Origin: Romanomermis culicivorax
Taxonomy: Eukaryota > Nematoda > Enoplea > Mermithida > Mermithidae
Length of the DNA: 64,000 bases
Direction of reading: 5' to 3'
NCBI GenBank assembly: GCA_963922205.1
Contig: CAWUHX010000122.1
Coordinates: 372,001-436,000, forward strand
The notes beneath the pieces were generated by a model that worked only from the letters and a program-made list of their open reading frames with translations, did no database searches and had not been told where the DNA came from. Every line of letters begins with the position of its first letter. Within the stretch, counting starts at the first letter, position 1. Of this stretch, positions 1 through 9,961 are shown one piece after another. The position numbers and the translations under genes are program-made.

Positions 1-64
1 ATTTTTAATTATAAGTATTGGAATGTTGTATATTTGATGCAACTGCTTCATCAGTCTATAGAAA

Positions 65-448
65 ATGAATTTGATGACAAAAATAAGACAATTTGTGCCT
101 CAGAGTACAAAAAAAATTTTAGCTGACAAATTAATTGGCATTTTCCTAAAGACTGTAGGAAATTCTGTCCCTGATATTACCTCTTTATTGCAAATTGCAT
201 GGGCGAAGAAGTTAAACCAACCAAAAGCAACATTGATCCCAAAGGAAGTTGGAAACAGTGTGAAGTTTTGGCTAAATACTGCATATGATGTTAGGATAAA
301 TGATGCAGTGCTCAAGATAACTTTGACAACCAAAGTCGCTGCCGATACTCTGAAGAAAATTGATATGGTAAATGCATGTTCTTTCAATCACCTGTCAGTC
401 ACAGAAGTGCAAGGGTGTTTTCACCATCTCATTTTAATAAATCAATGA
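65..448 (+). CDS. Unrecognised 127-codon ORF, probably decayed repeat DNA
   Basis: An ATG-initiated frame of 127 codons in AT-rich DNA at the edge of the window. It has no signal peptide, no membrane segment and no motif I recognise, and its composition (rich in K, I, L, T) is what AT-rich non-coding DNA gives. Nothing next to it looks like a promoter or a partner gene. It may be a fragment of a transposable element that continues outside the window. I would not treat it as a gene without transcript evidence. Confidence 0.12.
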   Translation: MNLMTKIRQFVPQSTKKILADKLIGIFLKTVGNSVPDITSLLQIAWAKKLNQPKATLIPKEVGNSVKFWLNTAYDVRINDAVLKITLTTKVAADTLKKIDMVNACSFNHLSVTEVQGCFHHLILINQ

Positions 449-642
449 GTCAAAAAATACGCTTCTTCAATATTCAGAAAAACTTACTCGCATACTTTTT
501 TTTCTTCCTTCTGCATTGTTGGCAAAAATTTGTGTATGGCATGGGTTTTGAACTGTGAGCTTTGTGAGTCAAGAGAGCTATCTACTAGGCTATCTTTGGT
601 TTCTCGGATTACCCCCCCAACAATTATTACGACCACCCGCTA

Positions 643-1015
643 TCGCAAAATTTCAAAAATTTCAAAATTTCAAAAATTCCAAATTAAAAAAAATTTCAAA
701 ATTCCAAAATTTTAAACTTTTAAAAATTCCAAAATTTTGAAATTGTAAAATCGTAAAATTTGAAAAATTGTAAAATTTGAAAAATTGTAAAATTTGAAAA
801 ATTGAAAAATTTGAAAAATTGTAAAATTTGAAAAATCGTAAAATTTGAAAAATTGTAAAATTTGATAAATTACAAAATTGATAAAAATATCCAAAATTGA
901 AGAATTTAAAAATTTCATAAAACTTCAAGATTTGAAAAATTTTCAAATTTCAAAAAATTTCAAAATTTAAAATATTAAAAAATTTAAAATGAAAAATTTG
1001 AGGAAAAATAATTTT
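643..1015. repeat. AT-rich low-complexity tract of aaaattt(c/g/t) units
   Basis: About 370 bases built from short imperfect units such as aaaatttgaaaaattgtaaa, drifting from a 'caaaatttcaaaaattc' form at the left through a 'gtaaaatttgaaaaatt' form in the middle and back. The spurious minus-strand ORFs across it (poly F/N/I/L/K) come only from this composition. Confidence 0.9.
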
Positions 1016-1339
1016 AAAAATCTGATTTTTACATCTTTTTTGATGCAATAATCATGAATATTCATCAAAAATTGTTGAAATTATTCACTCCAGTAGGCAA
1101 AACGTATATGTATATTTAATGCTCCAATTAATCGGCCATTGAGAATCTGGTTGAGGAATCAAGTCAGTCAGGGAAATGGTATTCAAAAGTAGTCGAACAA
1201 TTTATAAAGTCAAAGTATCTAAATAGTCAAAGAAACACAACAAAATGACCATTCTAGTTTTAGTATTTTTGCATAGGTCATAGAAGCGACACAGTGGAAG
1301 AACCAACAGGGTCGAAGAGTTGATACAGTTGGAGAAACC

Positions 1340-1790
1340 ACATGGTTGGAGAAATGCCTCACAATCTCAAAGACACAATCCGAACATGTACCAGCATAGC
1401 GGCACCTACCACGGACAAAGAAGAAAAGCAGGATGTAGTGTACAGCATACCAATGGACCCCTGCAAGAAAGTCTACTATGGGGGAACAGGATGAACACGG
1501 AAAACAAGAACATGCAAACATAAAAATGCCCTGAAGAATCACAAGGAAGAAAGAAGCAGAGTAGCTGAACATTGTCCAAAGTGTGGATGTGCTCCAGCCT
1601 TTGAGAACACGAAGATATTGGCTCAGGAGAGCAACAACATCAAGAGAAGAATCAGAGAGACAATGGAAATGGAAGCGACAAGCTCTAGGAATGTAGGCAT
1701 CAAAAGCATAGAAATCGGTCATAACAGAAGTTTCATCACATGTGCTATAGGCAGGCAAAACTACCACCCTACCCACCAGCATATATAAGA
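1340..1790 (+). pseudogene. Penelope-like element remnant: GIY-YIG endonuclease end
   Basis: Reading in the frame that contains 1438-1440, the translation resembles the C-terminal GIY-YIG endonuclease of Penelope-like retroelements. A 'VVYSIP' stretch and a cysteine precede 'KKVYYGGTG', followed by TR, an HK, a VAEH box and a KRRIRE box in the usual order. The family uses this domain to nick target DNA for reverse transcription. The copy is dead: TGA at 1492-1494 lies directly after the GGTG motif. No Penelope reverse transcriptase is visible upstream, so only the 3' part is present. The 205-codon ORF on the opposite strand (1219-1836) is its antisense shadow. The assignment rests on motif order, not on a database search. 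Confidence 0.72.
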
Positions 1791-1839
1791 AATTTAGCCA
1801 TATGAAATATGGCCTGAATGGCCTAGTAGACAGCACTCT

Positions 1840-3160
1840 TGACTCACAAACTCAAAGCTCACAGTTCAAATCCTACTTCACTCGAAATTTGGTAAAAAGT
1901 TGTAGAAAACCTGGGGAAGGTAGTAGGATTACTGCCACATCGTCAATTATTCATATTGTCCTGTTACATGTTGTATTGTTGTGTTGTATCATGTGTTATA
2001 TTCTGTGTTATAACGCAGGGTTTAACTATTTTCATGCAGTTCTACAGGCCAAAAAGCAGACAGAAAAAATGAGCTATGACACTGTCTGGTACATCAGCTG
2101 TTGACCTTATAGACAGCCAACAATATTTTTCCAAAAATCCCTACTGTATGATAATTTGATACCCTCAGGTATGTCCACTGCTGACCCTCCAGTCTACAAT
2201 AATTCATTTTGATAGTTTTATTCTTTGTTGAATGATCCATTCGTCCTGGATCATTCTTGAAAAAACTTGAGTTGGGCAAAAATTGTATAAAAACGGGTTA
2301 AACAATTAGGTACCAGAGTGTCCCTCTCATGAGTTAAGGTTTTTACTGACAGAAATGTAAAATTTTCTGAAAAAAATACAAAACTATGGGATTATTGAAA
2401 AACGTGTCCCAAACATATATAGACAAAGGTGGTTGTGGATAAATCCCCATACCTGAGACCCAGGCCAAAAACTTTTAAAACACCCCCCTAAACTTTTTTC
2501 AAGAGACTTTTTTTGATGATTGTTGTGCATATTTTGTATGAAAAACTGGCTTGTGGAACTTTTTTTTTGTTTTTCTGCTCACCCCTCCCCTACCCTTTTG
2601 GATGAAAAGTCCAGGAATCCTCCCGCCAGGAAAATTCTAGCTGTGCATGTCTGACTGGGACTATAACTCACAAACTGTCTTCACTCCTGGCAGGTCCTCA
2701 GATGCTTGCAGGAATCTCCAAAATGATTGAACTTGAATTGCAATCTGCTTAGAAATAACGACAAAGTGACTAGTCAAAAACAGTTTCTCATCAAGCATAG
2801 GATTTCACTCATTTGGTGTACAATGAAGCTCGAAAACCATGAAACAAGTCATGGCAAAATTTAAGAGCACAAGTTCCAAGTGGCCATCTCTCTATCAATT
2901 AAGTTCTGCTTGCAGCAACCTGTTCAACAGTTTTATTCTGCACTGTACTGGGAGGTCAGGAGTCCATGAGTTCATGAGTCATTCATGAGTGTTTATTCGC
3001 ACAAAACACTCCTTGAGTAGTTTTTTTCAAGAGGTTTAAAAGTAAACATGTTATTCCATATATATTTCAAACAACACAGATTATAGTTTTTTCGCATGTC
3101 TCAAAGGTGAATATTTTCTTAATCATTTACACAGTTACTCAAGTGTAAAAACTCATGGGT
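1840..3160. other. Non-coding stretch
   Basis: No frame here shows a recognisable protein, and no RNA gene is seen. It contains one copy of a dispersed repeat (listed separately), several T-rich runs, and direct short repeats of 'catgagt' around 2958-2985. Confidence 0.6.
2430..2639 (+). repeat. Dispersed repeat, copy 1
   Basis: Shares order and spacing of several blocks with 43365-43587: a 'tacctgagac' block, a 'gactttttt' block, a 'catattttgtatga/catataatgtatga' block, a C-rich 'ctcacccc' block, and 'atgaaaa-tcc-agga-cctccc' followed by 'aaaattct'. The copies are strongly diverged. No terminal structure was found, so the class is unknown. Confidence 0.55.
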
Positions 3161-3165
3161 AAATC

Positions 3166-3742
3166 AGTTGGACAAAGGACACTCCCCAGACATACTGTAC
3201 ATTAACTTTGCCCAGGCCTTTGACTCAGTTTCCCATTTTAAGCTCCTTCTCAAACTTCCTAAATATGGTCACTCTGCTCCCCTTTTAAGCTGGATATCAA
3301 ATTTTCTTAAGAATAGATTTCAAAGGGTCAAAATTGGAAACTCCCTATCATCTCAGCTCAAAGTGTCTAGTGGTGTGCCCCAAGGTAGTGTACTAGGTTC
3401 AACTTTGTTTCTTTTGTACATAAATGACATATTTTAAAATATTAAAAGTGAAAGTTTTCTTTCTGCAGAAGATGTAAAAATTTTCAATGTTATCTACAAA
3501 GTTTATGATTCTTCAACAAGACCTTGATACTCTTTCAAATTGGTCTACCACTTGGCACTTAGCTATATCTAGTATAAAAAGTTATGTTTTGTATTTGGGT
3601 GTGAAAAACCCATTGTGTCAATATACATTTTGTGATAAAAATTTTTCATCAAATGCAAGTTATGTTAAAGATTTCGGAATTCTTGTATTTTCTAGTATGA
3701 GGTTTAAAGAACAGTATAGGTATATTGTTGAAAATGCCTATA
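3166..3742 (+). pseudogene. CR1/Jockey-type LINE reverse transcriptase fragment (5' part)
   Basis: The frame from 3168 gives a non-LTR reverse-transcriptase core: 'DILYINFAQAFDSVSH' (palm block with catalytic Asp region), then 'SGVPQGSVLGSTLFLLYINDI', which is the diagnostic block 3/4 of CR1, Jockey and related LINEs. The frame is broken after 3437. A second stretch from 3487 matches the thumb region (LxxWSxxWxLxIxxxK, then 'DFGILVFSSMRFKEQ'). The expected FADD box is degraded (AED at about 3466). A MITE begins at 3743 and separates this part from 3993-4430. The endonuclease domain is not present, so the copy is 5'-truncated, as LINE copies often are. Confidence 0.85.
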
Positions 3743-3992
3743 CTATAGTCTGTTTTTCTTGAAATGCTTTTAAATAATGAAAGTGGAAAGCAAGTTGTAT
3801 TTAAGATTTTCACGCTTTGCTGATAAAGAATGTACGATATTGGCCTGGAAATTTGTAAGCATGATGACCTAACCCTCAAGGATTTTTCGAGTAAAAAGTT
3901 TTACAGTAAGAGTTCTATGTAAACCATTTTGACGACATACTGATTTGTGTCACTTTTCTATTTGGAAGCATTTTATAAAAAACAGACTATAG
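3743..3992. mobile_element. MITE copy 1 (~250 bp, TIR ctatagtctg...)
   Basis: The element starts ctatagtctgtttttcttga and ends aagcattttataaaaaacag followed by actatag. The ends are imperfect inverted repeats of about 30 bases (TAGTCTGTTTTT, a four-base variable spot, AAATGCTTC, AAATA). It interrupts the reverse-transcriptase frame exactly between NAY and the following strand of the same LINE, which proves a clean insertion. If the ends are read as TA-GTCTG...CAGAC-TA, a TA target duplication fits a Tc1/mariner-like origin; this is an inference. No coding capacity. Confidence 0.88.
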
Positions 3993-4430
3993 GTCTACTT
4001 TAATTTTTAAGTGTTTCATCTCAGTAGTTCAGTATGGGGTCCATATATTTTGGCATATGTATGTAACATCGAGAATGTTTAACACAGGTTTTCCAAAAAG
4101 ATTTTTGGTTATAAATCTGGCTTGTCCTATGAAGATAGACTTCAAAGGTTAGGTCTACATAAGCTTGATATTCCTAGATTAGAATCTGCCCTCTGTACCA
4201 AGTACAATATTGTCCACAAAAAAACATGTTTAAATCCTGACGACTTTTTCTGTATAAATAACAGCAAGACATCATAATCATGATCTAAGATTGATGATAA
4301 AGTCAGTTCAAACCATTGTTTGCCAGTTTGACTTTTGTAACCATTATATTAATGTCTGGAATTTTATATCATCCAATATCGTTAATTCTCCCATTTGCAA
4401 CACTTTCAAAGAAAAATTAAGCTTCTGAAT
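3993..4430 (+). pseudogene. CR1/Jockey-type LINE fragment (3' part)
   Basis: Across several frames this holds the C-terminal extension typical of CR1/Jockey-like LINEs: a 'QYGVHIF'-like stretch, 'VQ-RFSKR' at about 4085, 'LQRLGLHKLDIPRLESALC' near 4142-4200, and a final 'CNHYINVWN...SNIVNSP.CNTFKEKL' near 4337-4420. It continues the copy at 3166-3742 after the MITE. Frame changes and stops make it inactive. The same short 3' block order is common in arthropod and nematode LINEs, but the clade cannot be fixed by eye. Confidence 0.75.
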
Positions 4431-4439
4431 TCCAGTGAA

Positions 4440-5819
4440 TTTCTGATGTAACCTTTTGCTATAAGAGGTCGCCCTTGATTTTTACGTGGGTTTCACCAAC
4501 ATTGAAAGTTATTTTGTACAAAAATCATTATTGCCTTCATGAATGCTTAAGGTGTTCATACTTGTTTTGACCAGCATTGCTGCAAGTTCACACCACACAT
4601 GCACAGCATAGAAATTCTGCTGGGGCTCAGCCAGGGCAGGTGGTGGAATACAAAATTTTTTTCGTTCCCGATAAGGAAAAGAAGATTTGGATAGGTCTCC
4701 TAGCTTCCAAGCAGCATATTCTTCAATATTAGTCAGATATTTGAAATTATTCGCCTAGACTGCACTTTTTCAAGTTTTTATTCCACTTTTTTCGACTTCA
4801 AGTATGCCTTGTTTGGAAAAATTGTGGAACTACAGCATCATTCCCATTTTTTTGATGACTTCCTATTCTCTCTTGCTCATTTTCCTTTTTCATCTTCTCC
4901 ATCATTGCTGAAGTAGTCAAAAATGATCAGGGAGAGTCTGCTGCAGATCAATCAAAGTCTGTTGGAGGGTCAAAACACCCCCATGTGCATGTACAATTAA
5001 CACATAAATGCATGAGGACACATTTTCAGTTTCTTCATTTTTGATCAGGTTGAAATTTTGGAATTGTGGATGCACAATAAGGGTGAGTCATACACACCAA
5101 TCCAACACCCCCCACATTGGGGAAGGGTTCTGCGCAGGCACCAATAAAATTGGTCTAAATCAACATGACAGGCACTGTCATGAATAAAAATTTTAACCAT
5201 TAAATGACATTCGACAAGCAAGCCAATTTTTTCTTTACTACTAAGCTCAAGGACCTGATTCCACTCTGGGTGTAGCTGTGAGATGGAATTTCTTGTGGCC
5301 CTCCAGGCAGATATAGGCTTCTATCTTTTCAGGGTATATTAATTGTATAGCCATGCCTGGAATGCTTCTTGCTGGACCCTACTCAGCCCAGTTAACATCT
5401 TGGAAATGGTGCCGCAAATGAGGGAAAGGGCCTATTCTATTATAAGGTAGGGAGCCAAACAAGTCCCACTTGTCAGGCAGACATCAGCATGTCTAATGTT
5501 TCAGTGAAAGACACCCAAAGAGCGCCTTTCATTTAAGATGGGCACTTTTTTGACCATATTGTCCTGTAAAACTTGCCTTTGAGGGGTGTAAGATAAATGG
5601 GTGCCCTCACGGGAATGTAAGAAATATCTTATTTCTCACAAAAATGTAAGAAATAAGAATTTTATAACATTTACAGACGAAAAGTAGACATTTATGAAAA
5701 GCATGGAAATTACTTATATATTTTTAAAATTTATATATATACGTGCTTCAGCTTTGATTAATCATTCATAGTTTTGAGCTTTCAAGCTCTCAAAGTTACA
5801 TCAATAAATTTCACCAGCT
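4440..5819. other. Non-coding stretch
   Basis: I see no gene, RNA gene or recognisable element. Composition is AT-rich with scattered C-rich patches (for example 4969-4985 and 5104-5118). Confidence 0.6.
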
Positions 5820-6042
5820 CTATACAGTGTCAGTACATAACATACAGTCCTCTTTAGTTTTGTGAGCAAGAAGCTGGATAACAGGAAAAGTTTGCCTCAG
5901 ACACAACAGAAATGGATGCTCAGTGTCGCCTCTGGAGCCCTTCACCTCATCCATGCAAGGCTCGACTTTGTGGTCATATTGGTGATGTTGTGCAGGCCAG
6001 GCTGTCTGACCAAGAGTCTTAGATAGTATTGCATCACCTTTT

Positions 6043-7054
6043 TCAGGAAGAACTATTGGCATGGGCCCATGTAATTGGTCTAAATTCAAGCATTGTGTTA
6101 GCTTCACTCATTGCAAAATTAAAAAAGGCTGTCAGATTGAGGTCTTTCTCTGATCTTCTTTTCCTATAAATGAAAGTTTTTGCTAAAATGATTATAATAT
6201 TAATTATTTTATTATGTTCTTCTTTTACCTCTGGTTCATGTCCAAATATTATTTCTTTGTGAGTAAACTTCATATTTTTATCACCGTTTTTATTTATTAT
6301 ATGTTCCAACTCTTTCCATAGAGATTTTACTTGTTGACATTCCAGAAATGTATGTGAAATATCATTGCCTCCATTACACTGAAAGCAACCACTGTAATCT
6401 TTAGTTCTATATTTCACTAATAAGTGTGTGGTGATTATGATATTATGTAGAATTTTATATTGTATTTCCTTGCTTTTGTTATTAATGCCTAATTTTTATA
6501 GCATTTTCCATGATTTAGTGAAGTCCTCGTCATTTAATTCCAGTTTTGGTTTGAAATTTCTTTGTCCCATTGGTAGACATTCTTTCTGTTTTATCAAATA
6601 TTTTTTAGATTTTTCATCTGTTTTTTATCAAAGCAAGATTTAAAAGGGGAACTATGTAACATAAAAATAGTTCCCCTTTTAAATCTTGCCACCTTTTAAA
6701 AGTCCAGTCCTCCTTGAACCAGTTGAGGAGATAATTGAATTTTGTTTCTTTGAAGTCGTCTAAATATATGGGTGTTTTGTTACTTAAGATAAATCTATTA
6801 TTGTTTATTCTTTGTGCAATTACATCCATCCAAGTTGTAATATTATTAATATTAGTTGTAGGCATTAATGCTTTCAACTGCAAAATCTCTCCATGGAAAG
6901 AAATTATGTGCAAACCTAGTGTTTTTAGAGAGAAATTATCGTTGAATAAATTTCCTAGTCCACCTATTTTATCTAGGAGTTGGAGGGCCAAGTTGTTCCA
7001 TTTTCCAGGTTCCAGCAATCTTAATAGCCATTTCGCTTTCATCTGTTGTATCAC
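6043..7054 (-). pseudogene. LINE C-terminal region with zinc-finger-like motif
   Basis: 7054-6614 reads as the post-RT region ('AKWLLRLLEPGKWNNLALQLLDKIGG...'), and 6417-6043 contains 'CFQCNGGNDISHTFLECQQVKSLWKELE', the Cx2C...HxxxxC zinc-finger-like module found near the C-terminus of L1/Tx1-like LINE proteins, followed by 'IIFG' and a helical stretch. The parts lie in different frames, so there is at least one indel between 6614 and 6417. Confidence 0.78.
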
Positions 7055-7718
7055 AATTTCAATATCTGGGGCCTTTATTCCACCTTTATCATAATATTGT
7101 ATTAGGACATCAATTATGCTTTATTTTTGGTTTATGTCCATTCCACAGAAAATTCTTAAATAGGGTTTTTAGTTTAGTGATAATTTTTTTGTCAACAGGC
7201 AAGTTTGTCAGACTGTACAAAATTTTCGGAATAATTTTGTAGTTCCATACTGCAATATATCAAGTGTCTTGATTGCCACATTTCGCACTGTTCGTTGCAT
7301 TTCTCAAACTTATCTTGAAAGTTTTCCTCCTACATTTCTTCTTTATTATATGAGAATGTGATACTAGTATTTTCACACTATTTACTGTTTACTGTCATTT
7401 AATTTTCCTTTTTTTGTTTATTTTTTTCCCTATTCCTAATACTTGTGTTTTATTTACATTGATGTTCAATCCAGAGTTGAATGTAAATTTTTTGAATTAA
7501 TTTTAGTGCTTCACTATAATCTTCTTTGTTTCTTGCTAATTGTAGTATCATCAGCATACATGCGAAATTTATGTATTTGATCATTCACTAGGAGTCCATA
7601 AAGTCTCAGGTAGTTCCTTAGCATATGCGCCATATTTTCCATGGCACAGATAGAAAGATAAGGCGATATTGGGAACCCTTGCCTGACACCACAACATAGT
7701 TCAAAGCGCTTAGTTGTC

Positions 7719-7766
7719 AAGCTTGTGAATTTTTGTGCAAAAAAGCTTGTGAATTTTTGTACAAAG
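7719..7766. repeat. 24-bp tandem duplication inside the LINE RT
   Basis: The unit aagcttgtgaatttttgt(g/a)caa occurs twice, offset 24 bases (7721 and 7745). The duplication is in frame and gives a repeated 'QKFTS'. Confidence 0.85.
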
Positions 7767-7858
7767 CTTTCATCCATGTTATATATTTTTTTCCAAAGTT
7801 AAAAGCTTCTAGTGTGTTAAACATAAACTGCCTATTTAGGGAGTCAAAGGCTTTTTTT

Positions 7859-7914
7859 ATATCTAGTGATATTAGATATCCGCTTTTTCTATATCTAGTG
7901 ATATTAGATATCCA
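7859..7914. repeat. 32-bp tandem duplication inside the LINE RT
   Basis: The core atatctagtgatattagata (extending to tcc) starts at 7859 and again at 7891. It duplicates the RT 'LISLDI-K' block and shifts the frame. The core contains the inverted repeat gatat/atatc, so it could fold on itself. Confidence 0.85.
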
Positions 7915-8092
7915 TTATCATCTCCATCCTCATAGTATTCGATGAAGTCTAGCTAATACCTTATATTCTCACCAATATATCTACCTGGTACAAAGCCTTT
8001 TTGATTATCATTTATAATGTGTTTTAAGTTATTTTTTAGTCGTTTTGCTAAGGTTTTGGCCAATATTTTATAGTCCACATTCATTACAGATA

Positions 8093-8335
8093 TATAGTCT
8101 GTTTTTCTTGAAATGCTTCTAAATAATAGAAGTAAAAAGCAAGTACTATTTCAGATTTTCACGATTTTCTGACAAACAATATAGGACTGGAAATTTGTAA
8201 GCATACTAACCTCACCTTTAACAATTTTCCAAGTAAAAAATTTTACGGTAAAAGCTATATATAAACGGTTTTGATGACATTACTGATTCGTGTCACTTTT
8301 CTATTTGGAAGCATTTTATAAAAAACAGACTATAG
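8093..8335. mobile_element. MITE copy 2
   Basis: Same orientation and nearly the same length as the copy at 3743-3992. It starts tatagtctgtttttcttgaa and ends with cattttataaaaaacagact followed by atag. Internal blocks 'agcaagtactatttcagatt', 'ggaaatttgtaagcata' and 'tgtcacttttctatttggaa' are shared with copy 1. It interrupts the minus-strand LINE. Confidence 0.88.
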
Positions 8336-8931
8336 GTCGCCAATTTGCCAAGTTCTCCAAATCTTTTTTTTGTTTAGGAATTAAAGTTATCACACTTCTT
8401 CTTTCAGATCCAGTAAGTTGACCATTATGGAACCAAAATTCATTTCACTCTTTCAATTGGTTTGCTAAAATATATCAACATTTTTTATAAAACTCGACCG
8501 TGAAGTCATCATCTCCAGGTGACTTATTGCTTTTCATCCTATTCAAAGCTTTCTTATGTCCTTACAAATTTAGCTCGTTTTCCAATTCACTTTTTTGTTC
8601 TTCTGATAGTTTTGGTAATGCCTTTATATCTTCATCATCCAGAAGGTTGCATAGAATTGATAGCCAGTCATTCCCCTTACATAGCTTGCTGAAATAGTTA
8701 AAAGTTTCTTTGAGTATATCTTCTGGTCTATCCAGTTCAATGCCTCCATCAGATTTAAGTTTAACTATTTTTTTCTTGTTATAATGTATTTTCTCCATGT
8801 TAAGAAAATATTTGTTAGGTTTCACTCCATACAAATGTCATCCTGTTTTTGCTCTTTCAAGCATAAATTCTCCTTTTTGCTCCATCTCGTTCTGGAGTTT
8901 GTCCTTGATCTGTAGATACTCATCATACTTA

Positions 8932-9961
8932 TCAACTGAATTTTGCTGATGTGGTTTCAAATGTTTCGAGTTTCAGTCGAAGTTCTGCCTCATGGTTTCT
9001 CTTAGATTTTGCTCTCTCTTTTGAGTGCTTCATTCTATTCCATCGTATTTTGTACTTTAAGTATTTCCGTGCTGCTGAAGGATCTAAGTTTTGCTCTTTA
9101 CACTCTATATTTGATTGTTCTACAATTCTCATAATGATTGTGTCAAAGTTTTTGTCTCCAAGTAAGGAATTATTGGAGTACCAATATCCTGGTCCAGCTT
9201 TTTTGTATAGCTTACCGTTGATATTTATAACAACGGCACTGTGATCCGACTGAAGTCCTGGAATGATATTACATGTAACAGTTTCTTTGATTAATGCATC
9301 TGAAATAAGGAAATAATCTAGTCTACGTCTGACCAGATTCAGTTTATATTGACTCCAGGTATATCTTTTTTGATTTGGGGTTTTCCATCTGTAGGCATCT
9401 GATATTTGCGGTGAATTCATATGCTCTTCGATCTTATGGACAGACGTCTTTTTTATATGAAATGTTACCTCCAAGTTTGTCTTTTTTTGGTGTCCATCAC
9501 TACATTCAAGTCCCCTCCAATTATTATGGGGGAATCTGCAATATATGTGTTTTTAAGGTTTCTGTATATTGCATCCCAAATTTGATCTGTTCTTTTTCTT
9601 GTATGGGGGCTTAGACATTCACTAAAACAAAGAGAGTACCTTCAATTTTTAGTTTGAGCATCAGAAACCTTCCTTCATCATCTTTTTTGATTTCAACTAT
9701 ATAAAAATTAAATGTGTTATTGAGTAAAATTGCTACTCCCCTTGAATTTGTTTCAATGTGTGAGAAAAAAGGATGTTTCTTCTCTAGGCCCGCCACCCAC
9801 TGGAGGGCTAGCCGTTTTTCTATTTCCACTGAAAAAAGTATTTCTTGTAGAAAAATTATGTCAGCCTTATCTTCCTTACAATAATTCAATGTTGACCTTC
9901 TCTTCACCTCATTTTTTCCTCCTTTAATATTCAAAGATAGTATCCTCACATTATAAGCCAT
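8932..9961 (-). pseudogene. LINE endonuclease domain (APE-like), broken
   Basis: The segment 9961-9611 begins 'ILSLNIKG', includes 'ADIIFLQE' (the Glu-bearing motif) and 'GVAILLNN'. After a frame break, 9474-8932 has 'YTWSQYKLNLVRRRLDYFLIS' and 'PGLQSDHSAVVI'. These are motifs of the APE-type endonuclease of L1-like LINEs that nicks target DNA, the last containing the catalytic Asp-His pair. A frameshift or stop in the 9475-9610 region separates the halves, so the product cannot be made. The tail of this stretch runs into the endonuclease-RT linker. Confidence 0.82.

Larger units (their letters stand above)
7514..8834 (-). pseudogene. LINE reverse transcriptase, broken and interrupted
   Basis: 8834-8562 reads 'PNKYFLNMEKIHYNKKKI', a block that precedes the RT of L1/Tx1 LINEs. 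Further down come a 'KAFDSLNRQFMFNTLEAFNF' region (minus strand, about 7850-7795), then 'GVRQGFPISPYLS' and 'FRMYADDTT' (catalytic YADD) within 7777-7514. The frame is interrupted by a MITE at 8093-8335, by a 32-bp tandem duplication at 7859-7914 which repeats the 'LISLDI-K' block, and by a 24-bp (eight-codon) duplication at 7719-7766. No activity is possible. Confidence 0.82.
6043..9961 (-). mobile_element. Decayed L1/Tx1-type LINE
   Basis: From 9961 down to 6043 the minus strand carries, in order, an AP-endonuclease, a linker, a reverse transcriptase and a C-terminal zinc-finger-like region, each in broken frames. The order and the RT motif (QGxPxSPYL...YADDT) are those of the L1/Tx1 group rather than of CR1 or Jockey. 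A MITE sits inside it (8093-8335), and two short tandem duplications (7719-7766, 7859-7914) disturb the RT. No poly-A tail or target duplication was found at 6043, and the 5' end may be near 9961. No first ORF (ORF1) is visible upstream between 9962 and 11000. Confidence 0.8.

Noticed and set aside
662..946. Two Phe/Asn/Ile-rich ORFs on the minus strand
   Set aside because: Pure translation of the aaaattt low-complexity tract.
1219..1836. 205-codon minus-strand ORF, Cys/Phe-rich, looks membrane-like
   Set aside because: It is the antisense of the Penelope-like GIY-YIG remnant, whose plus-strand motifs are recognisable.
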